This document shows, one piece after another, positions 1 to 10,597 of a stretch of 12,167 bases of DNA; the stretch's first letter is position 1, and every line of letters starts with the position of its first letter. The translations under genes were made by a program, and so were the position numbers. The notes under the pieces were generated by a model, which had not been told where the DNA came from, searched no databases, and saw only the letters and a list, made by a program, of their open reading frames with translations. Source of the stretch: Lachnospiraceae bacterium (GTDB lineage Bacteria; Bacillota; Clostridia; Lachnospirales; Lachnospiraceae); contig JAFSBP010000333.1 in assembly GCA_017437205.1 (NCBI GenBank), forward strand, positions 1 through 12,167. The letters are read 5' to 3'.

Positions 1-63
1 AGCCAAGCGGTAAGGCAAAGGTCTGCAACACCTCTATCGCCGGTTCGATTCCGGCTGTCGCCT
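1..63 (+). tRNA. tRNA-Cys (GCA), 5' end cut by window
   Basis: The sequence holds the D arm, anticodon arm, T arm and 3' acceptor strand of a tRNA. The anticodon loop reads CTGCAAC, giving anticodon GCA (cysteine), closed by AGGT/ACCT. The T arm is GCCGG-TTCGATT-CCGGC. The acceptor 3' strand TGTCGCC is followed by discriminator T at 63; U73 is the known identity base of tRNA-Cys. CCA is not encoded. About eight bases (5' acceptor strand and position 8) lie before the window. A terminator follows directly, so this is probably the last gene of its transcript. Confidence 0.94.
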
Positions 64-68
64 CTGAA

Positions 69-100
69 ATCCGGAGAAACTGTTTTCTCTGGATTTTTTA
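69..100 (+). terminator. Rho-independent terminator after tRNA-Cys
   Basis: ATCCGGAGAAA (69-79) pairs with TTTCTCTGGAT (84-94) as an 11-bp stem with one G-T wobble and a four-base loop. A run of six T (94-99) follows. It separates the tRNA transcript from the ywlC promoter. Confidence 0.88.
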
Positions 101-123
101 TTGCGACATTTTCGATAAATGAC

Positions 124-152
124 TTGGAATTTTTGCGGAAATGTGTTATACT
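124..152 (+). promoter_or_regulatory. Sigma-A-type promoter for ywlC (and possibly the whole operon)
   Basis: The -35 box TTGGAA (124-129) is separated by exactly 17 bases from the -10 box TATACT (147-152). The -10 is preceded by TGT (144-146), an extended -10 element. The start of transcription would lie near 159, leaving a leader of about 60 bases before the ywlC start codon. It is the best consensus promoter between the tRNA and the ATP synthase genes, and no convincing promoter was found in the short spacers downstream. Confidence 0.72.
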
Positions 153-217
153 AATTTCAATATTTTGTTTTTTGATGAAGGTGTTTTAGGAAAGAGCGAA
201 AGCGACAGGGAGCGCGG

Positions 218-1270
218 ATGAAGACAGAATTGATTCCGGTAAATCAGGAAAATATAGATATTAGCGTAATGGCGCGCGCCGGTGAACTTATTCGTCGTGG
301 AGGGTTGGTGGCATTTCCTACGGAAACGGTCTACGGTCTCGGCGGAAATGGATTGAATCCACATTCATCTAAGGCAATTTATGCGGCGAAGGGCAGACCC
401 TCGGACAATCCGTTGATTCTTCACATCGCAGATAGAAATGAACTGTATTCCTTGGTTTCGGAAATTTCGGAAACTGCTGAAAAACTGATGGATGCGTTTT
501 GGCCCGGTCCGATGACGCTGGTTTTTCCCAAATCCGAGCTTGTGCCGACGGAGACCACGGGAGGCCTTGATACGGTAGCGGTTCGCATGCCCCGGCATCC
601 GATTGCGCTTGAATTGATTCGAATGGCCGGAGTGCCAATTGCAGCGCCCAGTGCGAACACATCCGGACGTCCCAGCCCGACCAGGGCTTCTCATGTATGG
701 GAGGATATGGAAGGCAGGATTGAGATGATTCTGGATGGCGGAGAAGTTGGAATCGGCTTAGAGTCGACGATTATTGATCTGACAGGCGGGATTCCTACGA
801 TTTTGAGGCCGGGTTATATCACGCAGTCGATGATTGAGGAAGTGATCGGTCATATTGAGGTGGACAAGGCCAGTACCGGTGAAAATTCCGAACATTTGCG
901 TCCGAAAGCACCGGGAATGAAATATAGGCATTATGCACCGAGGGCAGAAATGACGCTGGTGAGTGGTGAGCATACAAAGGTGTGTGAAAGGATATTGGCA
1001 CTGGCGTTGGAACAAAGGAACCGCGGAAATAAAGTGAGGATCATCTGCACCGAGGAATCACGGTCTTGTTTTTCGGAATTTGATGCGGTCAGTGCAGGAT
1101 TCCGCAGTCATCCGGAGATGATTGCTCACAATTTGTTTAGACTTCTTCGGGAGGCGGATCTGGATGAAGTGGATGTCTTGCTTTCTGAGACGTTTGAGGA
1201 GACAGAGCTTGGGAATTCAGTGATGAATCGTCTGATGAAGGCTGCAGGATATCATATTATCCGCGTGTGA
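218..1270 (+). CDS. ywlC: L-threonylcarbamoyladenylate synthase (Sua5/YrdC/YwlC family)
   Basis: This cytosolic enzyme makes threonylcarbamoyl-AMP from threonine, bicarbonate and ATP, the first step of the t6A modification at position 37 of ANN-decoding tRNAs. The 350-residue length fits the two-domain Sua5 form. The N-terminal YrdC domain shows PTETVYGLG (34-42), the K-G-R-P nucleotide-binding motif (58-61) followed by N64-P65-L66, then SANTSGRPSPT and STIIDLTGG further on. The linker PGMKYRHYAP, typical of Sua5, leads to a C-terminal domain ending in the family-like MNRLMKAAG. The start at 218 has a GGGAG ribosome binding site (208-212). It opens the run that leads into the ATP synthase genes, the same neighbourhood as ywlC in Bacillus subtilis. 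Family assignment is firm; cotranscription with atp genes is inferred. Confidence 0.95.
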   Translation: MKTELIPVNQENIDISVMARAGELIRRGGLVAFPTETVYGLGGNGLNPHSSKAIYAAKGRPSDNPLILHIADRNELYSLVSEISETAEKLMDAFWPGPMTLVFPKSELVPTETTGGLDTVAVRMPRHPIALELIRMAGVPIAAPSANTSGRPSPTRASHVWEDMEGRIEMILDGGEVGIGLESTIIDLTGGIPTILRPGYITQSMIEEVIGHIEVDKASTGENSEHLRPKAPGMKYRHYAPRAEMTLVSGEHTKVCERILALALEQRNRGNKVRIICTEESRSCFSEFDAVSAGFRSHPEMIAHNLFRLLREADLDEVDVLLSETFEETELGNSVMNRLMKAAGYHIIRV

Positions 1271-1373
1271 TGAGAGAGAAGACCCAGAATAGTTATGATA
1301 AATATTGCAGGGAGTGGCCGGATGGCGGAAGTTGGGGGACTTCGCGGCGGTGACGCATTGGAGGTGCCCAGAG
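1271..1373 (+). other. 103-base spacer with small stem-loop
   Basis: No gene is supported here. A short hairpin GAAGT (1328-1332) / ACTTC (1339-1343), extendable by two pairs with a bulged G, sits in a GC-rich stretch and lacks a following T run, so it is not a classical terminator. TATGAT at 1294-1299 resembles a -10 box but has no acceptable -35 at the right distance. The reading frame of the next gene stays open back to a TTG at 1305, but that start lacks a ribosome binding site. Confidence 0.4.
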
Positions 1374-1826
1374 ATGAAGTATAAGCGAGTGATTTTTATT
1401 TCTATGGATAATACGTGCCTTGGTCCGGTGGCGGAATGCATTTTCAACCGGATTGCCGAGGGAAGAGAGATTGAGGCGATTTCACGTGGTTTGGTGGTGT
1501 TGTTTCCGGAGCCGATGAATGCGAAGATGATCAGCGTGATGAGGGAACGTGGAATGGAAATTGGAAAGGAACTCAGTGAGCCGCTTAAAAAGGATGATCT
1601 CGTTGAGGGAACATTGCTGCTTGCGATGTCAGATCAGGAGGTGTCTATGGTGCGCGAAATGTTTCCGGATGAAAAGGTGTACAAGCTTAGGAATTTTGTT
1701 GGGGAAAAAGGGGATGTGGAAACGCCCCTTGGCAAAAGTCTGGCGGATTACGAGACTTGTTATGAGCATATAGATTTGCTGACAAAGATGGCGGCAGAAA
1801 AAATATTTAGGGAGGATCAACAATGA
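1374..1826 (+). CDS. LMW protein-tyrosine-phosphatase-fold protein lacking catalytic residues (probable pseudophosphatase)
   Basis: The protein is 150 residues, the usual size of low-molecular-weight tyrosine/arginine phosphatases such as YwlE, and sits at the ywlE position between ywlC and rpiB. The active-site loop that normally reads V-C-x-G-N-T-C-R-S-P-M-A-E here reads I-S-M-D-N-T-C-L-G-P-V-A-E (9-21). The nucleophilic Cys is Ser10 and the phosphate-binding Arg is Leu16. The general-acid D-P-F-G motif near the C terminus is T-P-L-G (117-120), so the acid is also gone, although the following S-L-x-x-Y context remains. A GGAGGTG ribosome binding site (1360-1366), seven bases before ATG 1374, decides the start against an upstream TTG at 1305. 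The stop overlaps the rpiB start by four bases (ATGA). Phosphatase activity by the known mechanism is unlikely; a binding or regulatory role is possible but unproven. Confidence 0.85.
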   Translation: MKYKRVIFISMDNTCLGPVAECIFNRIAEGREIEAISRGLVVLFPEPMNAKMISVMRERGMEIGKELSEPLKKDDLVEGTLLLAMSDQEVSMVREMFPDEKVYKLRNFVGEKGDVETPLGKSLADYETCYEHIDLLTKMAAEKIFREDQQ

Positions 1827-2263
1827 TAGCGTTGGGATGTGACCATGGTGGTTATGAATTAAAACAGGAAGTGATCAAATATCTGGAGAAAAATCAGATT
1901 GCTTACAGAGATTACGGATGCTTTGATATGCAGTCGGTGGATTATCCGATTTATGCGAGAAAAGTGGCGAAGGCGATTCAAAGCGAGGAGTGTGAGAAGG
2001 GCATTCTCATTTGCGGAACAGGGATCGGAATTTCCATTGCGGCAAACAAGTGCAAAGGAATTCGCGCGGCGCTCTGCTCTGACTGCTTCAGCGCTGAGGC
2101 GACCAGGCAGCACAATGATGCAAATATTTTGGTCATGGGCGGACGTGTGGTAGGACCCGGACTGGCGGTGAAGATCGTGGATACTTTCCTGAATACGGAG
2201 TTTTCCGGTGATGAGCGCCATGCGAGACGAATCAGTCTGATTGAAAGTGATGAAGCAGAATGA
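1823..2263 (+). CDS. rpiB: Ribose-5-phosphate isomerase B (RpiB/LacAB family)
   Basis: This cytosolic enzyme interconverts ribose 5-phosphate and ribulose 5-phosphate in the non-oxidative pentose phosphate pathway. The 146-residue protein matches the family throughout: GCDHGG at 5-10 (Asp7, His8), the GILICGTGIGISIAANK block at 60-76 with the catalytic Cys64, IRAALCSD (80-87), and RQHNDANIL with His97, the ring-opening histidine equivalent. A cysteine rather than threonine at position 64 favours the RpiB type over LacA, though related allose 6-phosphate isomerases cannot be excluded from sequence alone. Ribosome binding site AGGGAGG (1809-1815) lies seven bases before the ATG, inside the preceding gene; the ATGA overlap implies translational coupling. 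The gene corresponds to ywlF of Bacillus. Confidence 0.95.
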   Translation: MIALGCDHGGYELKQEVIKYLEKNQIAYRDYGCFDMQSVDYPIYARKVAKAIQSEECEKGILICGTGIGISIAANKCKGIRAALCSDCFSAEATRQHNDANILVMGGRVVGPGLAVKIVDTFLNTEFSGDERHARRISLIESDEAE

Positions 2264-2291
2264 TTGTAGATAGAAATCGGAGATGAGTCCC

Positions 2292-2525
2292 ATGAGAAAA
2301 AAGCGAAAGGGAAGTGTGGGGAAAGCATTTTCGCTGGTGACACAGTTGAGTCTGACGGTGCTGACCGGTGCCGGCCTCTTTCTGGCACTTGGGCTTTGGC
2401 TGGATGAACGCTTTGGTTGGTCCACCGCGGTTCCATTACTGATCTTGGGTATTCTCGGAGGTGCAAAGGGCGCCTATAATCTGGCAAAGAGGCTGATTGA
2501 TCAGCCGGAGGATGAGAATGATTAG
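2292..2525 (+). CDS. atpZ: AtpZ/AtpI-family small membrane protein of the ATP synthase locus
   Basis: This 77-residue protein has a basic N terminus (MRKKRKG), two predicted membrane segments (about 14-35 and 43-63) and the charged turn LDERFGW between them, followed by a glycine-rich second helix and an acidic tail. This matches the AtpZ-type 'F1Fo ATPase gene 1' proteins encoded just before atp genes. Such proteins are linked to ATP synthase assembly or to Mg2+/Ca2+ transport for the enzyme; that role is family knowledge, not visible here. The start at ATG 2292 is chosen because GGAG (2279-2282) lies nine bases upstream; ATG 2283 is in frame but abuts the GGAG. The end overlaps the next gene by eight bases. 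Confidence 0.78.
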   Translation: MRKKRKGSVGKAFSLVTQLSLTVLTGAGLFLALGLWLDERFGWSTAVPLLILGILGGAKGAYNLAKRLIDQPEDEND

Positions 2526-3027
2526 ATACGTGAAATGGACGGTGATTGAGGTTTCAGCCGGAATTATGGCGACCGGAGTTGTCGGCACGTTGATTTTGGG
2601 AATGATACCCGGATTCTCATCCAGAGAAACCGTGGGATTTATTGTCGGAATTGTGGCAGCACTGTTTTTGTTTTATTCGATGGGAGTGTCGGTAGAGTCC
2701 TCATTGGATACGGGAAATGCCGCTATGGCTAAGCGTTATACCAGATGGGCATATGCGTTGAGAATGTTGTGCCTGATTGCGGGAACTTATGTTGCAGCAA
2801 AGCTGGATTTGTTTAATGTTGTGACTGCACTTTTGGCAATCTTCTCCATCAAGGTGGGTGTGTTTTTTCAACCGATAATCCATCCGCTATTTTGCAGGTG
2901 GTTCCATATCAAAGATGAGCTCAGTCCTGATGCTCTTTATCTTCCGGAGGAGGATGAAGAGGAAGCAGACGAAGAAAAGCCGGACCGCATTGATCGCTGG
3001 TTAGATCGTGTGTATGGTAAACGATAA
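2518..3027 (+). CDS. atpI: ATP synthase subunit I-like membrane protein
   Basis: The 169-residue protein has four predicted hydrophobic segments (about 8-30, 37-56, 78-97 and 102-122) and a very acidic C-terminal tail (EEDEEEADEEK) that ends in a basic stretch. Size, topology and location directly before atpB fit the ATP-synthase-I family, which assists assembly of the c-ring. The family is poorly conserved, so the call leans on position. GGAGG at 2507-2511 lies six bases before ATG 2518, which makes this the best start; ATG 2512 and TTG 2497 are in frame but badly spaced. It overlaps the atpZ stop by eight bases, implying coupled translation. Confidence 0.78.
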   Translation: MIRYVKWTVIEVSAGIMATGVVGTLILGMIPGFSSRETVGFIVGIVAALFLFYSMGVSVESSLDTGNAAMAKRYTRWAYALRMLCLIAGTYVAAKLDLFNVVTALLAIFSIKVGVFFQPIIHPLFCRWFHIKDELSPDALYLPEEDEEEADEEKPDRIDRWLDRVYGKR

Positions 3028-3046
3028 AAGATAGGATGTGAAGTGT

Positions 3047-3751
3047 ATGCAAATGTTATTGTGCAGTGCCGGACCGGAACTGGATTTTTATATCAAAGGA
3101 GTTTTCAGCTATGAGTTGTTTGGTCAGAAACTTTGGATCACAACGACCCATCTATCCATGTTTGCGGTAAGTCTGGCACTTTTGATTTTGGGAATCGTTG
3201 TAAATCGCACGATGAAAAAGACGAAGGAAGTTCCTTCGGGGCTTCAAAATATGATTGAGTTTGCGATTGAATTTTTGGAAAATCTGATTCATGGAAACAT
3301 GAAAAACGGAGACGGATTTCTGTGCTACGTGGGAACAGTTTTTTTGTTTGTCCTCACCAGCAACTTGTCCGGGTTGTTTGGACTACGTCCGCCGACAGCA
3401 GATTACGGCGTTACTTTTGCGATCGGCTTGACCACGTTTTTTATCATACAGATTACAGGTATCCGTGCAAAGCGCATGGGACATTTTAAAGCGTTGTTTG
3501 AGCCGGTCTTTTTGCTCTTTCCCATCAATTTGGTTGGAGAGATTGCGGTGCCGATCTCTTTATCCATGCGTTTGTTCGCGAATCTGCTTGGCGGAACGAT
3601 CATCGTTGCACTGTGGTATGCACTGATGCCGTTGTTGCTTCAGCTTGGTCTGCCTTCATTTTTGCATGCATATCTGGACGTCTTTTCCGGATGTATCCAG
3701 ACGTACGTACTGTGTATGCTGACGACAGTATATATTGATGATAAAATGTAA
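3047..3751 (+). CDS. atpB: F1Fo ATP synthase subunit a
   Basis: Membrane stator subunit that forms the ion half-channels against the c-ring. The 234-residue protein has five to six hydrophobic segments. The essential helix reads SLSMRLFANLLGG, with the invariant arginine at 175, and the last helix contains Q218 in GCIQTYVLCMLTTVYI, equivalent to the conserved glutamine of the E. coli protein. Glu165 lies just before the arginine helix. The start is uncertain: AGGA (3033-3036) lies ten bases before ATG 3047, while GTG 3038 overlaps the ribosome binding site. The gene follows atpI by 19 bases and is followed by an unusually long structured spacer before atpE. Confidence 0.95.
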   Translation: MQMLLCSAGPELDFYIKGVFSYELFGQKLWITTTHLSMFAVSLALLILGIVVNRTMKKTKEVPSGLQNMIEFAIEFLENLIHGNMKNGDGFLCYVGTVFLFVLTSNLSGLFGLRPPTADYGVTFAIGLTTFFIIQITGIRAKRMGHFKALFEPVFLLFPINLVGEIAVPISLSMRLFANLLGGTIIVALWYALMPLLLQLGLPSFLHAYLDVFSGCIQTYVLCMLTTVYIDDKM

Positions 3752-4256
<505 letters not shown>

Positions 4257-4269
4257 TTTGTCGTGGCTA

Positions 4270-4287
4270 GACCGGAGAATGCCGGTC
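4270..4287 (+). other. Short GC hairpin in the atpE-atpF gap
   Basis: GACCGG (4270-4275) pairs perfectly with CCGGTC (4282-4287) around a six-base loop, 14 bases after the atpE stop. No T run follows. It may protect the 3' end of an atpE message or be a weak processing point; this is inference. Confidence 0.45.
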
Positions 4288-4325
4288 CGCGGCAGGTGAA
4301 TTAAGGAAGAAAGGAGGCAGGGATC

Positions 4326-4844
4326 ATGCTCGACAGACTGTTTGCATTTGATGCTCAGTTTATTCAAGATGTGATCATCATGGGGATCAACCTGTTTATT
4401 CTGTTCTTTGCATTGTCATATTTGATCTTTAACCCTGCACGGGATGTGATGAATAAGCGCCGTGAGCGGATTGCGTCAGATATTGAGACGGCAAAGAAGG
4501 AAAAAGAGGATGCGATTGCCCTGAAAAATGATTACGAGGGTAAACTGACCAATATCAATCAGGAAGCTGAGGAAATTTTGAATGCTGCCAGAAAGAAAGC
4601 CTTGAAGCAGGAGGAAGAGATTCTTGCAAGGGCGAAAGCGGAAGCTGCGATCGTGATGGCGAGAGCTAACACGGAGATTGAACTGGAAAAGAAGAAGGCC
4701 GTTGACGGAATGAAGCAGGAGATGATCACGATTGCGTCAATGATGGCGGGAAAAGTGGTTTCTGCGTCGATGAATGCACAAATCCAGGATGAATTGGTGG
4801 ATGAGACCTTAAGCGAGATAGGTAATGAGACATGGCAAAACTGA
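4326..4844 (+). CDS. atpF: F1Fo ATP synthase subunit b
   Basis: Peripheral stalk subunit that links the membrane sector to F1. The 172-residue protein has a single N-terminal membrane helix (about 14-35), then the family-typical FNPARDVMNKRRERI segment. A long charged alanine-, lysine- and glutamate-rich stretch (about 45-140) should form the dimeric coiled coil, followed by a C-terminal segment that contacts delta. The ribosome binding site AAAGGAGG (4310-4317) is eight bases before the ATG. Its last codons overlap atpH by 13 bases, so atpH translation is probably coupled. Only one b gene is present, as is normal outside organisms with b and b' pairs. Confidence 0.95.
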   Translation: MLDRLFAFDAQFIQDVIIMGINLFILFFALSYLIFNPARDVMNKRRERIASDIETAKKEKEDAIALKNDYEGKLTNINQEAEEILNAARKKALKQEEEILARAKAEAAIVMARANTEIELEKKKAVDGMKQEMITIASMMAGKVVSASMNAQIQDELVDETLSEIGNETWQN

Positions 4845-5389
4845 TTTCTAAGACATACGGAGATGCCCTGTTTGATGTGGCTGTGGAAAATAACGCTGTG
4901 GATGTGCTGATGCGGGAAGCAGCGGATGTCATGGATATAGTGAAACTGCATCCGGATTTTCTGAAGCTGTTGAACCATCCGAATGTGAGTAAGGAAGAGA
5001 AGCTTCACGTGGTGAAGGAAGTGTTTTCCACAAGAGTGTCCGGTGAGATGTACGGGTTCCTAAGTGTTTTGGTTGAGAAAGACCGACAGGGACACGTGTT
5101 GGAGATTTTGGAATATTTCACAGCGAGAGTAAAAGAATACCGGCGTGTTGGCGTGGTATATATTACCTCTGCGCTTCCTCTTAACGGAAGTCAGAAGGAA
5201 AAAATTGAGAAAAAAGTGCTTGCGACCAGCGGTTACGCTGCGCTTGAACCTCACTATGAGGTGGACGAGAGCTTGATCGGAGGTCTGATCATTCGAATTG
5301 AGGATCGTGTGGTGGACAGCAGTGTCCGTGGCAAGCTTGAGCGTCTGACCAGGGAGCTTCGGGATATCCAGCTGTCTATGGCAGAGTGA
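4832..5389 (+). CDS. atpH: F1Fo ATP synthase subunit delta (OSCP)
   Basis: The delta/OSCP subunit ties the tip of the b stalk to the alpha subunits. The 185-residue protein opens with the helical domain (ISKTYGDALFDVAVENN) and carries the conserved LLNHPNVSKEEK-like segment near 49-60. It ends in the family-typical block of about 150-175 with DESLIGGLIIRIEDRVVDSSVRGKL. The start at 4832 lies inside atpF (13-base overlap); only a short AGG (4820-4822) serves as ribosome binding site, which fits translational coupling rather than independent initiation. Length is normal for the family. Confidence 0.95.
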   Translation: MAKLISKTYGDALFDVAVENNAVDVLMREAADVMDIVKLHPDFLKLLNHPNVSKEEKLHVVKEVFSTRVSGEMYGFLSVLVEKDRQGHVLEILEYFTARVKEYRRVGVVYITSALPLNGSQKEKIEKKVLATSGYAALEPHYEVDESLIGGLIIRIEDRVVDSSVRGKLERLTRELRDIQLSMAE

Positions 5390-5392
5390 AGA

Positions 5393-6961
<1,569 letters not shown>

Positions 6962-7010
6962 TTGGACGTAAGGTCCGTCGCATTCAGTTGGCGAAAAATG
7001 AGGTGACACC

Positions 7011-9285
<2,275 letters not shown>

Positions 9286-9296
9286 GGGGGAATCAG

Positions 9297-9701
9297 ATGG
9301 CAGAAGGAAATAAATTTCAGCTGAGGATCATTACCCCGGACAGAGTGTTTTACGAGAGTGAAGCGAGCATGGTGGAGATGAATACCACAGACGGAGAAAT
9401 CGGTGTGTATAAGGAACACGTACCTACCACGTTTATCCTTGTTCCCGGAGTGCTGACCATTCATGGGGATGACGGGGAAAAATACGCGGCACTTCATTCC
9501 GGATTTGTGGAGGTGCTCCAAGGTCAGGTGACTGTGCTTGCGGAGGCGGCAGAGTGGCCGGATGAGATCGATGTGGAGCGCGCCGAACGTGCGAGAGCGC
9601 GGGCGGAGGAGAGACTTCACGATCGCGCGGATGGTATTAACCAGATGAGAGCGGAGGCAGCACTTAGAAGAGCGCTCACGCGAATCAAGGTTGGAAGATA
9701 A
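9297..9701 (+). CDS. atpC: F1Fo ATP synthase subunit epsilon
   Basis: Central stalk subunit that can inhibit ATP hydrolysis by extending its C-terminal helices. The 134-residue protein has an N-terminal beta-sandwich (about 8-85) and a two-helix C-terminal domain (about 91-132). Residues 91-96 read I-D-V-E-R-A, an exact match to the I/L-D-x-x-R-A ATP-binding motif described for Bacillus PS3 epsilon, and the downstream R-A-E-x-A-L-x-R-A pattern also matches. ATP-sensed control is therefore plausible. The ribosome binding site AGGGGG (9285-9290) overlaps the atpD stop, six bases before the ATG. The gene ends the operon; the terminator stem starts three bases after the stop codon. Confidence 0.95.
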   Translation: MAEGNKFQLRIITPDRVFYESEASMVEMNTTDGEIGVYKEHVPTTFILVPGVLTIHGDDGEKYAALHSGFVEVLQGQVTVLAEAAEWPDEIDVERAERARARAEERLHDRADGINQMRAEAALRRALTRIKVGR

Positions 9702-9703
9702 TT

Positions 9704-9754
9704 AATAAACGGAGGACTGTCTCACAGGAAAGTGCGACAGTCCTCCGTTTATTT
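9704..9754. terminator. Bidirectional Rho-independent terminator between atpC and araC-type gene
   Basis: An 18-bp perfect stem pairs 9704-9721 (AATAAACGGAGGACTGTC) with 9736-9753. The loop contains a further CAC/GTG pairing. T-rich sequence follows on the + strand (TTTATTT), and TTTATTAATT follows on the - strand, so it can stop transcription from both sides. The - strand stop codon at 9749-9751 lies inside the stem. Confidence 0.9.
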
Positions 9755-10486
9755 CCTCTTCAACGCCATCGGTGACGACTGTAGATATTTCTTGAACAGC
9801 CGGGAAAAATAATTGTAATTGTCAAACCCTAAATACTCTGATACTTCAATCAGAGACATTTCGTTGTTTAATATCAATTCTTTTGCAAGAAGAATCTTTC
9901 GCTCATTGATGTAATCGATGAGCGTTTTTCCTGTCTCGCGTTTGAAAATGTTGCAAGTATATTCTTTTGTCAGTCCCACATGATTGCTGATCGAGGTCAA
10001 GGAGAGCTTCTCCAGAATATTTTCATCGATATAATTGATCATGCGGGCGACGTGTTCATTGTTGCACCGAACCGTGGAGGAATCTAACAATTCGTAAATA
10101 ATATAGTTCAAAATACTGGCGCATTTTTCTTTTGCGTGGTAAAATGTAGAGAGATGCTTATAGGGGTGTGCTGCGATCAGGTTTCGGATATTCGCGGTGA
10201 TGCAGCCCGGCATGTAGTCGGGGAACGGAAAGTTCGCACTATCGGACGCATAAAAATTAAAGCTGACATAGCGGACCGGCTCGGTGCCGGCATTTCGCGA
10301 GCGCAGTGTGCCGGGGCGAAGGAAGATGGCATCGTTTTTTTTGACGGTATACTTCTTTCCGTTTGCGTAGTAGACCATCTGACCGTCCAGGATAAAAGTG
10401 AAGTCAAAAAAGTCCAGAACCTGATCATCAAGGTGATGGCAGGCTTTGCGTGTGATATTTAAATAGTGAAAGACTTCTCTGACCAT
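9749..10486 (-). CDS. AraC-family transcriptional regulator, likely of the uxa genes
   Basis: The 245-residue protein has an N-terminal cupin-like sensor domain; the stretch with DFTFILDGQMVYYANGKKY and KKNDAIFLRPGT is typical of the AraC_binding fold. A C-terminal double helix-turn-helix of about 100 residues contains LSLTSISNHVGLTKEYTCNI and then MSLIEVSEYLGFDNYNYFSRLFKKY, the classic second HTH and AraC signature. The start at 10486 has AAGGAG (10497-10502 on the other strand) ten bases ahead; an upstream in-frame ATG at 10537 has none and would fall inside the palindrome. The gene is divergent from uxaB, so control of hexuronate use is the natural inference. The ligand is unknown; galacturonate or tagaturonate is only a guess. 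Confidence 0.92.
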   Translation of the reverse strand: MVREVFHYLNITRKACHHLDDQVLDFFDFTFILDGQMVYYANGKKYTVKKNDAIFLRPGTLRSRNAGTEPVRYVSFNFYASDSANFPFPDYMPGCITANIRNLIAAHPYKHLSTFYHAKEKCASILNYIIYELLDSSTVRCNNEHVARMINYIDENILEKLSLTSISNHVGLTKEYTCNIFKRETGKTLIDYINERKILLAKELILNNEMSLIEVSEYLGFDNYNYFSRLFKKYLQSSPMALKRK

Positions 10487-10532
10487 ATTCTTTAAACTCC
10501 TTAAAATAGTGCTATTTTTTGATAAACAAATT

Positions 10533-10547
10533 AACATGGTTCATGTT
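10533..10547. promoter_or_regulatory. Palindromic operator candidate
   Basis: AACATG (10533-10538) and CATGTT (10542-10547) form a perfect inverted repeat around GTT. It sits just upstream of the + strand -10 box and downstream of the proposed start of the - strand transcript, so a bound regulator could act on both genes. AraC proteins usually prefer direct repeats, so a different regulator is possible. Confidence 0.5.
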
Positions 10548-10566
10548 GGGGAAACGTCATTGATAT

Positions 10567-10572
10567 TATAAT
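10567..10572 (+). promoter_or_regulatory. -10 box of uxaB promoter (weak -35)
   Basis: A perfect TATAAT lies about 73 bases before the uxaB start codon. At the expected distance the best -35 candidates are only TGTTGG (10544-10549, 17-base spacer) or TTGGGG (10546-10551, 15-base spacer). A good -10 with a poor -35 suits an activator-dependent promoter, consistent with an AraC-type activator. Confidence 0.5.
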
Positions 10573-10597
10573 AATAGTATCTGACAGAAATTGTCAA
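10568..10597 (-). promoter_or_regulatory. Promoter of the AraC-family gene
   Basis: On the - strand a consensus TTGACA (10592-10597) is followed after 18 bases by TATTAT (10568-10573), five of six matches to TATAAT. Transcription would start near 10560, giving a leader of about 75 bases that contains the palindrome. The -10 overlaps the + strand -10 almost completely, so the two promoters should compete. Confidence 0.62.

Noticed and set aside
1294..1299. TATGAT as a -10 box of an internal promoter
   Set aside because: No TTG-like -35 hexamer lies 16-18 bases upstream.
1305..1373. N-terminal extension of the LMW-phosphatase homologue from TTG 1305
   Set aside because: No ribosome binding site precedes it, whereas GGAGGTG is ideally placed before ATG 1374, which gives the normal family start.
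1859..2487. Two - strand frames of 188 and 169 codons opposite rpiB and atpZ
   Set aside because: They overlap each other and the well-supported + strand genes, and resemble no family.
10136..10462. 108-codon + strand frame opposite the AraC-type gene
   Set aside because: It is a shadow of the regulator, whose two HTH motifs on the - strand are unmistakable.
10487..10537. 17-residue N-terminal extension of the AraC-type regulator
   Set aside because: The upstream ATG has no ribosome binding site and lies within the palindrome; AAGGAG is placed for ATG 10486.
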